From: Okapia johnstoni
Taxonomy: Eukaryota; Chordata; Mammalia; Artiodactyla; Giraffidae
Assembly (NCBI GenBank): GCA_024291935.2
Contig: CM044309.1
Span: 32,884,001 to 32,948,000 of the forward strand
Length of the DNA: 64,000 nucleotides
Direction of reading: 5' to 3'
Positions 54,336-64,000 of the stretch are shown one piece after another (position 1 is the first letter of the stretch; each line of letters starts with the position of its first letter). The translations under genes were made by a program, and so were the position numbers. The notes beneath the pieces were generated by a model. That model did not search any database. It saw nothing but the letters and a program-made list of their open reading frames with translations, and had not been told where the DNA came from.

Positions 54336-54976
54336 TGTCAGGACTTACTGAAGCCCAGGTTCTTTTGTCTCATCACAGAAAGAATTCAGCATGAGTCAAA
54401 GTGGCAGGTGAAGAGTGAATTTATTAGCATCGAATGTTTATAAGAGATTTAAGCAAGCCAGCAAGGGAGCATATCCCTGAGAACAAAGAGGGCTACATTT
54501 TTATAATCAAAGAAAAAGAAGGGAGGGGGAGAAGGCCACCTCCTTCCTCATTCTTGGTTAAATGTCCATGCTAGCATCATTAGTTCCTCCTTTGGCCTTA
54601 TGTGGTCTAACCTGGACTGCAATGGTACTATTTAAATCACATGCATATTAGCAAGAGTGTGGTAACACATACTAAAATAAGGTAATTCATCTCAGGTTTC
54701 AGTATAGTGTCCCCTTTTACCTAGTTTCTTTCCCCTTTCACCTATATTCCTGACTTGGCTACATGCAGAAATGCTACTCTTCAAAGACCATTAACTCCCT
54801 GACTTTGTGGAATAAGATTCAGACTCTATATCTAGTGTCTTGTATATTAACTATCAGGGTTTTTGGCTTGAATGTGGTGCTTGAATGTTCCTGGTCTTTC
54901 TTCAAGGTAGAGTAGATTGTTGCTAGGTTACTGGATTCTTTTCTTGAGTGGTCATTAGCCTACAACAGTCTCCCCA
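54336..54976 (-). mobile_element. Endogenous retrovirus LTR
   Basis: About 640 bases reading TG...CA on the minus strand. U3 starts at 54976 (TGGGGAGACTGTTGTAGG). A TATA box (TATAAAAA) lies at 54498-54505, and the polyadenylation signal AATAAA at 54420-54425, about 75 bases downstream, followed by a short U5 that ends near 54336. The sequence just outside U3 (AAGGGAGT) could be the end of a polypurine tract, which would make this a 3' LTR. No retroviral gene with intact motifs was seen. Family not named. Confidence 0.6.
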
Positions 54977-56345
54977 ACTCCCTTAAAATTCCCTTTCCAT
55001 CTTTAATTCCCTATTGGGATTTCTAAACTATTTAATTATTCTACTCTATTCCTATCAAATAGGCATGCTTATCCCTTTTAGGTGACCAATCATTGGGTCT
55101 TGATCTTTCAACTTAACTACTAAGGTTTACATCAGGATTGAATCTTGGGCACTGCATGAAATTACAATAATAACAACCTTTTGATTGGAAGCTTTCAATC
55201 AGCCTTAATGTTGAAAACTCAAAAAGCACACTTCTTGCCATATGTGGAGCAGGATAACCTGGTTTATGAACATGGAGCCTGTTCTACTGGCATACATGCC
55301 CCTCTGGCTCTAGTCCCATCAAATCTTAGCAACTATCCAAGGTCAAGTTTTGTCAACACTTAGATGGAAGTCATCCAGAGAACACCCCAGGTGTGGCAGG
55401 AGATATGTTGATGATTCAGTAGTTGACATTCTCCCTTCTGAGTCAATAATTAACCCCAGCATGCTATTATTGGCATTCTGAAGACTTCTGTAATTTGCAT
55501 GGCTTAAAAATTAGAATCAGTAAAAACTATTGTTGGTAACAGTAGTCAAGAGAAAACAACAAGCCTGGGTATAACTACATTTCAGAACTAACTGACTATA
55601 TAAGTTTTCTCAAGATCTTCAGGATTTTCTGTAGAGAAATTTTTTGCCTTAATTTAACCATAAAATTATAATTTCCTAGGAAAAATTACTGTGGACAAGA
55701 CAGCCATGAAGTAGCATCTTGACAGAGTTGTGGGAATAGTTTTCTCATGCCAGAGAATTGCTTGAGTTTCCCCAATAAAACATGGCCCTATGTGAGTTGC
55801 TTGCAGTTGAGCAGTGAGACTACAGAGGCCCTTCTCTTCAGGAAAAGGTATGTATTTGAAGCAACAGTAGCTGAAATATTTATGCCATTTTATTCTAGTC
55901 ATTTTCCCTTATATTAAGAATGTAGATACTTAAGTTTCATAATTATATCTTCCTTTCATTGAACCATAAATTCCTGACGTTTGGGAGCAATAGTCTCACA
56001 ACTCCTCTTACATAAGGGATTAACAGGACAGCCATACTAAGTAACAACAGTACATACAGCCCGGATTTCTTCCTGGTTCATAGTCCAGATGATACATTCT
56101 AGGTTAACATGTCCATGATGGTAAAATGTTCAAGCAGCTTAAGAAAATCACTTTCAATAAAGATTTCTGAGGAAAAGAGACTAACCTAAAGGAAGCATGA
56201 GGAGGTGTAACTGATCCAGACATACTGACTCTACCAAGAAATATTTTTTTATGAAAGGCCACCAGAATTTGACATAGCTGGGAAACAACTAAATTAAGAG
56301 GCCACTGAGAAGCCAAAATAGTAAATATATAAATATTTAAACTTC
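54977..56345. other. Unassigned, possibly decayed ERV interior
   Basis: If the LTR at 54336 is a 3' LTR, its internal region would lie here on the minus strand. Only short frames are present (78 codons at 55666-55902) and no protease, polymerase or envelope motif is visible, so this is not shown. Confidence 0.3.
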
Positions 56346-56359
56346 TCTCATAAGCTCAA

Positions 56360-56615
56360 TAATTTTCAAAAATTTCAGCTCTACTGAGGAATAACTGACA
56401 TAAAAATTTATAAGATATCTCAAGTGTACAGTGTGGTGATTTGATATTCATATGCCTTGTGAAGATTCTCACAATCAAGCTATTTAGCACACCCATTCCC
56501 AAACATTTTTATATTTTCTGTTTTTTGGTGGAACCATTTAAGTTCTACTCTGTTAACAAATTTAAGTTACACAATACAGTGCTATTAATGATTGTCACAG
56601 TGTTTAACATTAAAT
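56360..56615 (-). mobile_element. L1M LINE, left part, split by Bov-tA
   Basis: CTCTACTGAGGAATAACTGAC and CAAGTGTACAGTGTGGTGATTTG are L1 3' UTR landmarks in reverse. Interrupted at 56616. Confidence 0.8.
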
Positions 56616-56625
56616 ATTAGATCCT

Positions 56626-56848
56626 CACCACTTCCTTGGTGGCTCAGATGGGAAAAAATCTGCCCACAATGCAGGAGACGTGGGTTTGATCCCTGAGTCG
56701 GGAAGATCCCCTCAAGAAGGGAATGACAACCCACCCCAGTATTCTTGCCTGGAAAATTCCATGGACAGAGGAGCCTGGCAGGCTACTGTCCATGGGATTG
56801 TAAAAAATCAGACACAACTGAGTGACTAACACTTTCACTTTCACTTTC
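56626..56848 (+). mobile_element. Bov-tA SINE inside L1M
   Basis: From CACCACTTCCTTGGTGGCTC to the TTTCACTTTCACTTTC tail. The duplication attagatcct is exact at 56616-56625 and 56849-56858. Confidence 0.96.
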
Positions 56849-56858
56849 ATTAGATCCT

Positions 56859-57138
56859 TGGACCTTATTCGTCTTATAGCTGAAAGTTTGTACAGTTTCA
56901 CCAACCTCGCCCTATTTCCCCAGGCCCAGTCCCTAGAAATTAGTTTTCTACTCTCTTTAAGGATGAGTTTAACTTCAATTTGGGGGTTTTGGGGGAGGGT
57001 TTTATTTTTTAGATTCCATGTATAGATGATACCATACTTGTCTGTCTGGCTTACTCACTTAGTGTAATACACTCAAGGTTCATCTAAATTGTCACAAACA
57101 GCAAGGATTTCTTTCTTTTTAAAGGCTGAATAGTAGTC

Positions 57139-57204
<66 letters not shown>

Positions 57205-57270
57205 CTATGTATATATATATATTTATATATCTCCATTCATGTATCTATGGACATTTAGATTGACTATGAG
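56859..57270 (-). mobile_element. L1M LINE, right part
   Basis: AGATTCCATGTATAGATGATACC, CTTGTCTGTCTGGCTTACTC and AAGGCTGAATAGTAGTCCATT continue the same L1. The microsatellite at 57142 replaces its short TATA-rich segment. Confidence 0.8.
57142..57230. repeat. Compound microsatellite (TC)n(TA)n
   Basis: About 15 TC units, then about 13 TA units, then degenerate TA-rich sequence. It lies after TAGTCCATT in L1M, where the parent has only a short TATA stretch. Confidence 0.93.
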
Positions 57271-57899
57271 TAGACTCACTCTGAAAAAAATCTATCAATT
57301 GCTAATAATAACATAATATGTTATCTCCTTAATGTTACATTTTGAAAACTGCTACCCATGCTCTAACCCACTGCTTTTTAAATTAATTAGAAAATTAAAA
57401 AAATTTTTAATGTGTTCTGATTTATGTCCTTTCGATACATGAGTGATGACTAATGATAGTATGAAAGGCTTATATTTTACTTTTGTTTTTGGACAAGTGA
57501 ATCTGAAAAACCGTGGGGTATTCATTTAAAACAATCATTTTTAGAAACCATAACGCATTCACTGGTCTTTTTTTTTTTTTTTTTTAAAGCAAGAGAATTA
57601 GGAGGTGGAATAATATCAGTGGAAAGGAGTAAGGAGAAGCATTAGCAAGGAAGTACTGAATAAGAACAAGGAACAGTGCCATTAGGAAAGGACAAAATAA
57701 TTATATATAGTGGAAGCAGAATGCTGTTCTTGTCAAATGAGAAGGAACATATAAATGCTTGCCTGAAATTAAGAGACTTAGTTAAATTCAGTAAAATATT
57801 CTTGAAAAAAATAACCACTTCTGAAATTATGCTGGCAATTTAGTGTTATTTTATGTGTTACTTGTAGTAACCTAGAAAAAGAATTTTGGTTAAGAAAGG
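57271..57899. other. Unassigned stretch
   Basis: Contains a T18 run at 57568-57585 with no SINE or LINE attached that I can see. No gene. Confidence 0.45.
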
Positions 57900-58026
57900 A
57901 CTCTAAAAAGTGATTAATATAAGTCCCTTGCTTACACATGTAGAAACTGAAGCACAGAGAATTTAAATGACTTGCTTAAGATTGAATAGCAGTAGAATTG
58001 ACATGTGAGTAAATAGCCCCTAATAT
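57900..58026 (-). mobile_element. MIR relic
   Basis: CATGTAGAAACTGAAGCACAG, then AATTTAAATGACTTGCTTAAG: antisense MIR core. Confidence 0.7.
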
Positions 58027-58033
58027 AATGCTC

Positions 58034-58245
58034 GAGCTTCCCCTGTAATTCAATTGGTAAAGAATCTGCCTGCAATGCAGGAGACCTGGGTTCAATTCCT
58101 AGGTCAGGAAGATCCCCTGGAGAAGGAAATGGCAACCCACTCCAGTATTCTTGCCTGGAGAATCCCATGGACAGAGGACCCTGGCAGGCTACAGTTCATG
58201 GGGCCACAAGAGTCAGACACAAGTTAGAGACTAAACCACCACCAC
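58034..58245 (+). mobile_element. Bov-tA SINE
   Basis: From GAGCTTCCCCTGTAATTC to AGAGACTAAACCACCACCAC. The motif aatgctc flanks it (58027-58033, 58246-58252). Confidence 0.93.
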
Positions 58246-58257
58246 AATGCTCAGTGG

Positions 58258-58755
58258 CAGGTTGAATAATGGCCATCCAAAGATGTCCACATCATAGTTC
58301 CCAGAATCTGTGATATGTCACCTTAAATGTTAAAAAAAAAAAAAGACTTTACAGATGTGATTAAGGATTATGAGGATTATGAGATAGGGAGATTATTCTG
58401 GTTTATTTTGGATCCAGTGTAATTACAAGGGTCTTTATAAGGCAAAAACGGATGGGTCAGTGGGTCAGAAGCAGAAAAGAGATGTGATTATGGAAGCAAA
58501 GCTCAGAGTGATGTCTTTTGAAAACGGAGGAAGGGGCCACAGTCGAAGAATACAAGTGGCCTTGAGAAGCTGGAGACTCCACTAAAACCTCCAGCAGGAA
58601 TGAAGCCCTGCCAACACCATGATTTTAACCCATAAAACCCAATTCAGGTTTCTGACCTCTAGAAATGTAAGATAATAAATTTGTGTTATTTCCAACCACC
58701 AGGGTCATGCAAATTTGTTATAGCAGCAATAGGAAACTAATAATAGGAAACTAAT
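58258..58755 (+). mobile_element. MLT1-type LTR, nearly complete
   Basis: GGTTGAATAATGGCCATCC, GATGTGATTAAGGATTATGAG, CAGTGTAATTACAAGGGTC, GTAAGATAATAAATTTGTG and GCAATAGGAAACTAATA are in MLT1 order. The closing GGAAACTAATA is present twice (58731-58755), a small terminal duplication. Confidence 0.88.
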
Positions 58756-60769
58756 ATGCTTTCCATTTAAACAGCTTCCTTCCTTCCTTAAAATAATCAT
58801 GAGTGTTATTGAAAGGAACAGCAAAATGCAGGAACTTTACTGAAAATTCAAATTTCCATTACCAGATAAGCTGTGATACAGTCAGATGAACCAACTGGCT
58901 AGTTTTCCACAGGCTAACATATGAACTAGACTCACCATTTTAAATTAAGAAACAGTAACAGCAAAGTTTAAAACAAGGTCCAAAATATGATAAAAGGATT
59001 TTAAAATAAAATGGAAGAATCACTTTTTTAAAAATCATTTGGTTACAAGGAAACAAATTAACTCTGGCTAGCTTGAATACAATGGAAACTAGAGGCTGGA
59101 AGGGAAGCCAAACTACAGAAGGGACAAGAAATCTTATAAGAAGCATGGTCACCACTTTTTCTATCTTTCTGTCTCACTCTGCATAGTCCTTTGGTACTTC
59201 CTCTCTTTGTGCACAGGCTTACCAGAAGCCTACCTCTTCTCATTCCAGGCAATCATGAACACCCAATTTTGACTTTTTCTTATATCCCAATTGCAATCTA
59301 ACAGATATTGATTGAAGTCACTTCCTTCAAATCTGATCTTCTGATCTTCGAGGAGAGAAAAATCTGATTAGTCCACTTGGTCAGATGCCCACCACTCCAA
59401 TTCATTGGGACTGGTTGAGTCCCATGGAGACCAATCATGGAATTGTAGGGCTCTATGTTTCAGCTCATCAGAGGGTGCATGGGCACAGGACCAGAAAAGG
59501 GGAACATGCAGTATAGATCAAATGACCCATATGTCAATCATATCTCTAAACAAGTAGAGTGGAGCTGGATTCAGACAAAAATTTATCATATTAACCATAA
59601 TTATCGTTTTAAAAAGAAGATATATATGAATTGAATTTCTCATTAAATATGTAAAAGGATTCACATTCAAACAAAGCAGTGTAAAACAAAACACATCAAT
59701 AAAAGACAGACAAAATGTAGACTCAATCACCTAAAGTATATGCTCAAAATTTTTTATGGAATGAACCGAATGAAAAGGTAAATTTCATTAAGTCAAATGA
59801 AGAAAGAGCAAATGGCCAACAGAAGTCAATAACACTACAAATAAGAAATAAGATACAACCACAGACACCCAGAAGAATTAGAAAAACAAGAGAGTATCAT
59901 GTACAACAGATGGAAAAAAGGTGAAAGTTATTTAGAAAATGATAAAATATTACTCCAGTTCAAATAGAAAACCAGTAATTCAGAATTTTTAAAATGTAAA
60001 TGATTGCTCTCTTCCCATATTTTTTCTTGTCTGCTACCCAGTAGACAAAAATACCTCATAATATCTTTAGATGAAAGGCCACTGTGGTTTGACAGAACTT
60101 ACTCCATATTATCATTTAGCCGCTATCTATTCCCTACTCACTCACTTCCAGCTCACCAAATAAGAAAGCCTTCCTTAACCAATGATTTGTTTAAGCCCTC
60201 TGAAAGAAAGGTGTTTTCATAAACCACTGTAGCAAACACTGGAATCTTCACCCACTTTTTTCCTTTCCTTGAAGTTACTGCTCTTCTGAAATTTTAATAT
60301 CTTAATCAGATAAGTTTCCCCGGTACCTCAACAGTGTTGGAAATTGGACTGGACAGAAATCCTTCCTCAAATAACAGAAATCCATCTAAATAACATTAAA
60401 GAAACTGCAGAAAAATTATCAAGGCTGAACAATTAAATCATGATGAGTTCTTTGCTACTATCTTCCACCAAGGATTTCCTGGCAAATTCTAGATTTTACC
60501 TTGTTTCCTGGAAGGTGCAGAATAGTAAGTCAACAGCACATGTTAGCTACATTTAGCAGATGGTAGAGATGAGATTCTGCAGAAAAGCTGATATGCTCAG
60601 CTTCTCACATCAGTGGTAGAAAGGAGGAATAATATTCAGAACCTGATAATCCAACTACATGACTCATTACCTGGACTATCCTTTCTCTCCGAGAATTAAA
60701 AATATTGTATTGTAATTGAATACCAAAAAATTATATTCCTTTAGAAAATCTGAGCTCAGTTGGAGTTGG
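58756..60769. other. Unassigned 2-kb stretch
   Basis: 59040-59290 (TTACAAGGAAACAAATTAACTC onward) looks like an old interspersed repeat that I cannot name. The rest shows no repeat and no coding signal. Confidence 0.4.
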
Positions 60770-61150
60770 AATAGTAGGTAACTTTATAGTTTTAAAATAT
60801 TCAGCCTCCTCACTACCTCTGTAGGAGGAGTATCCTTCCCTGTCTCTAGACTTAGGGCTTGCCACACAACTTGCTTTGACCAATGAGCTGTTGGCACATC
60901 TGATGTCAGCAAGAGCTTGAAATGTGTTTGTGCAGTTATCTTCATGTGCCTCTGCATTTCCCATAAAAAGAGATTTCGCTGTGTATGTGTTTGTCCCAAA
61001 ATAAAGACAAGTGGGGCCAACCAAAGCCAAGCCTGCAGCTAAAAGCAGAGCCATCCAGCTGAGTCTAGAACTGCCAACAAGCAGACCCATAAAAAAGTTG
61101 TTGAGTGGCACTGGGATTTTATGGCTGCACAATAAACACTGACCAAACGT
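60770..61150 (+). mobile_element. Old LTR-like relic
   Basis: TGACCAATGAGCTGTTGGCAC, AGAGCTTGAAATGTGTTTGTG and GCAGAGCCATCCAGCTGAG follow the pattern of old mammalian LTRs with a 'gccaatgggatgt' core. Family and exact edges uncertain. Confidence 0.4.
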
Positions 61151-61481
61151 GAGAACTGTATGGTCTATAGTCTAGGGCCTGAAGAGGGTTGATTGCTTTT
61201 CAATTCTGTTGCCTGAGTTACTTTTCCTAATTTTAACTCAGGAGCTTTAATTCCCCCAGGCTAAATTGATTTGCTCCAGCTCTCAGCCATTTCTTTAATT
61301 TTGCACTCAGCTTTGTTGTCAATACTACTGCTCCAATATTTACAGCTTCAATGACCATCAGCTCTGGATTGCTTGTTGATTGACTTTGACTGCTGTTGCT
61401 GAGAGCAATTCACAGAATCCCAAGGAATGGTGAAGGTATTTACAGGTTTGGTGTCTGCATACTTTGTTTTAATCTTCTGCT
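61151..61481. other. Unassigned stretch
   Basis: No gene or repeat recognised. Confidence 0.45.
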
Positions 61482-61494
61482 ATAGTTATAAAAA

Positions 61495-61706
61495 GGGATT
61501 CCCTGGTGGCTCAAACAGAATTTGCCTGCAATGTGGAAGACCTGGGTTTGATCCCTGGGTAGGGAAGATCTCCTGGAGAATGGGATGGCCACCCACTCTA
61601 GTATTCTTGCCTGGAGAATCCCATGGACAAAGGATCCTGGAGAGCAACAGTCCATGAGGTCGCAAAGAGTTGGACATGAGTGAGAAACTTTCACTTTCTT
61701 TCTTTC
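61495..61706 (+). mobile_element. Bov-tA SINE
   Basis: From GGGATTCCCTGGTGGCTCAAAC to the CTTTCACTTTCTTTCTTTC tail. The motif atagttat lies on both sides (61482-61489, 61707-61714). Confidence 0.94.
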
Positions 61707-61944
61707 ATAGTTATTAAAAAAGATGGTTCTAAGGTCACTATTTGTACAGGATGGTTTTCATTACTATGAAAATCTTATTTTCACATAACATTTAGAAAGT
61801 AGATATTTATTAAATGATAGAATCTAATTAGAATCTCATATGATTAAAGATAATAGGATATAAAAAGTGCTTTATTATGTTATAGTTCAACTTGTGTAGC
61901 TATCTATTAAAGTACATAAGAGAATGTAATTCAGACTTTCAAAT

Positions 61945-62140
61945 TGCTGAGTTCTCATTCTCAGCACTACTGACATTTGGGGCCGGACACTCTGTATTAG
62001 GAGTGGCTGTCCTGTGCGTTGTTTAACAGCATCCCTGGCCTCTACCCACCAGATACCAGTAACACCCCCTCCCTAGCTTTATCAACCAAAGATATCTCTA
62101 TGTATTTCTAAATGCCCTTGGGAAAAATTATCCCAGTTGA
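61945..62140 (-). mobile_element. MER20 (hAT-Charlie) relic, cut by a SINE
   Basis: Antisense MER20: CAGCACTACTGACATTTGGGG, TGGCTGTCCTGTGCGTTG, AGCATCCCTGGCCTCTACCC and the start of the closing repeat CCCAGTTGA. The last bases of the terminal repeat are missing, where the Bov-tA starts. Confidence 0.88.
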
Positions 62141-62336
62141 ACGTGTTAGTCTCTCAGTTGTGTACAACTGTTTGTGACCTCATGGTCTGTGGCCTCTGTC
62201 TATGGAATTCTCCAGTCAAGAATGCTGGAGTAGGTAGCTGTTCCCCTATTCAGGGGATCTTTCTAATCCAGGGAATGAACCCAGATCTCCCACATTGCAA
62301 GCAGATTCTTTACCATCTGAGCCACCAGGGAAACCC
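62141..62336 (-). mobile_element. Bov-tA SINE at the MER20 end
   Basis: From ACGTGTTAGTCTCTCAGTTG to GAGCCACCAGGGAAACCC. Confidence 0.92.
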
Positions 62337-63329
62337 AGGTGACAGCTGCTGAATTAAAATATACTCTGTTTTCATTTATCAGCTAAAGATACCTAAGAAA
62401 TTACTCCAATTTATCATTTCTCCTCAATGACTGTGCTAATCTGACTGGTCTCTATACTCTCACCAAACTTAAAGGTAGTCAGTCTTTCCTCATATCTGTC
62501 AAAGTTTAAAAAAATGTTCCATAGCACTGAAGTCCAGTTGCAATACAATGATAAATGTCAAAGCAACTTTCATGCAAATAAATTCTTAAATAGGCAGGAC
62601 CTGGTGAACATATAGCATCATTTATGCTAACTTTATATTGAAACCAGATCAACAGAATATTGTAACTATGGGTCATACATAAAAAACCTGTATATAGTCT
62701 TACTAAAGAGATCTGGGAATTACTATAATGTTCATTAAAGTGACATTTTACCTGTATTTCATTGTCCTCAATTGTACAGAGTCAAATTTCTCTACTGATT
62801 TAAAGCTTTGCACTCCAGAACGGCTACAACTAGTCTGATTCTTATAATTAGACAGTATAAGATTTTTGCATGTAAACACCATAATCATATTTTGTTTTCA
62901 ATAAAAAGCCATCTGTTTTCTAAAGGATGCACTCCCAGGCATGCAATATTTCATTTAGATATTATAGTGTTGCTGTATTTTTCCTTGCCATGTGAATCAT
63001 AGTCATTGCAAGTGTAAAGTCCACAAGGCTTGTGTTGCAATAAGGTTATCTCTTTTTCCAGTGTTAGTTTTGAGGCAGCATGTCAATATTTTATGCCTAG
63101 ACTGACATAGCAAATATGGGAGTAATTAAAACAGTTCAGTGGAGAGCCAGCTACACTGGCAGATGGTGAAAGCCTCTTCACCAACCATTTTTAAGCAGAG
63201 GCTATTAAGTCAAGGATGTTTTCTTTGAGAGAGCATTGGCTAATCTAGTCTCCACCATTCCCTGAGTCTAATATTATTATACTATTCTTATTTTTAAACA
63301 CTTTGATTTCATTCATTGAACCATTAAAC
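62337..63329. other. Unassigned 1-kb stretch
   Basis: No gene or repeat recognised; moderately AT-rich. Confidence 0.45.
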
Positions 63330-63560
63330 TATTCTTGGGAACTAAGTGCTAGGACAGGTAATGCCTAATATTTATCGCATACACTCTCTCTTTTTATCCT
63401 CTGATAGCATGAGTATTGTTGTCTCCATTTTACAGATGGAAAAGTTGAGGCTTAAAAAGATTAAGCGCCTCCTTCCAACTCAGTGTCAAAGTAGAGATTT
63501 AAGCCCAGATCTGATCTGGCTAAACCACCACTACCCTGAAGTGATAGACTAGAGGTCAGA
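63330..63560 (-). mobile_element. MIR relic
   Basis: GTCTCCATTTTACAGATGGAAAAG, GTTGAGGCTTAAAAAGATTAAG and GTAGAGATTTAAGCCCAGATC in antisense MIR order; nearly complete. It accounts for the 68-codon plus-strand frame at 63346-63552. Confidence 0.85.
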
Positions 63561-64000
63561 GTCATGATCGTATGATGAATCTGTCCAAATCATAACGTAC
63601 AAGCCACAGATCTTTTCCACACACAGTACTCTCCACATTTCTTAAAATTCTGTGCCTTATATCACTTATGATAAGGTTCTATACTAAATAAAAACTGATT
63701 AGGCAATGAAGAAAACAGTGTTACTAAGTGTCCTGTGACAAACGAAGCTTTGTTCTCTAGTTTTTAAGTAATCATATTGGTTCAAAAATATAATTGCATG
63801 CTCTGTGCAAAAACTCAGTTAAAAGGGAAGAATAAAACCTTATCATTTTAATTTTGTTATTTCCTTTAAAACTGCATATACCAATTTAGTGAAATGGTTT
63901 GTGTGTATAATTTGCATATGTGTATATAATTTTTAAGAAGTTAAGTTTTAAGTCTTAGGTTTCATGTTTATGCCATTCCTTTCCACATCTGTACAAAGAT
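63561..64000. other. Unassigned right edge
   Basis: AT-rich; no gene or repeat recognised before the window ends. Confidence 0.45.

Noticed and set aside
57568..57585. T18 run as the tail of an antisense retrotransposon
   Set aside because: No SINE or LINE sequence follows it and no flanking duplication was found.
60731..61132. 133-codon minus-strand frame with a hydrophobic segment (WMALLLAAGLALVG)
   Set aside because: It falls in an old LTR-like relic and runs antisense to it. One hydrophobic stretch is not enough to call a membrane protein.
1..64000. CRISPR array, prokaryotic operon or phage-like system
   Set aside because: Dispersed repeats are SINEs and LINEs with target-site duplications; no regularly spaced short repeats, no operon-like gene packing.

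Overview
This window looks like non-coding DNA from a bovid ruminant nuclear genome (cattle, bison, sheep, goat or a close relative). The evidence is the repeat content: about thirty Bov-tA/BOV-A2 SINEs, seven 5'-truncated BovB (RTE) LINE copies and four CHR-2-type SINEs, on a background of mammal-wide relics (MIR, L2, MER5A, MER20, MLT1, old L1). I cannot name the species from the sequence alone. I see no protein-coding exon, no tRNA or rRNA gene, no CRISPR array and nothing bacterial. Every open frame longer than about 150 codons that I could explain lies in a transposon or its antisense. The window is either intergenic or the inside of a large intron.

Layout. 0-5.6 kb: Bov-tA copies, one of them inside a MIR, and an old L2-like LINE. 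6.5-7.3 kb: a cluster of hAT-Charlie relics. 8.2-12.4 kb: BovB, CHR-2, L1M, MIR and an ERV LTR carrying a CHR-2 insertion. 12.4-14.4 kb: unassigned. 14.4-18.6 kb: a nest of L2, MIR, BovB and Bov-tA. 22.1-23.6 kb: an L1 inside an older L1, both interrupted. 25.8-26.4 kb: a little-decayed BovB. 26.9-30.1 kb: a four-level nest (L2, MLT1, 5'-inverted L1, CHR-2). 30.9-35.5 kb: mostly unassigned, so the best place to look for conserved elements. 35.5-38.9 kb: L1M, two MLT1 LTRs, one split by BovB, and an L2 tail. 41-43 kb: L2-like. 46.0-51.0 kb: a decayed, nearly full-length L1. 54.2-55.0 kb: an ERV LTR on the minus strand. 56.4-57.3 kb: L1M with a compound microsatellite. 58-64 kb: MLT1, MER20, Bov-tA, MIR.

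How the parts relate: Bov-tA and BovB copies end in closely related 3' sequence, as expected if the SINE uses the RTE enzyme. Target-site duplications that can be read directly give a relative order of insertion. I found no undescribed biological system. The most notable signals are the twin-primed L1 with a possible 3' transduction, a perfect (TG)4(TA)19(CA)4 palindrome inside the long L1, an open BovB reverse-transcriptase frame that runs into an antisense MIR, and an ERV LTR with recognisable control signals. Family names come from remembered consensus sequences, not from a database search; edges are usually good to 5-20 bases, and to the base where a target-site duplication is quoted.
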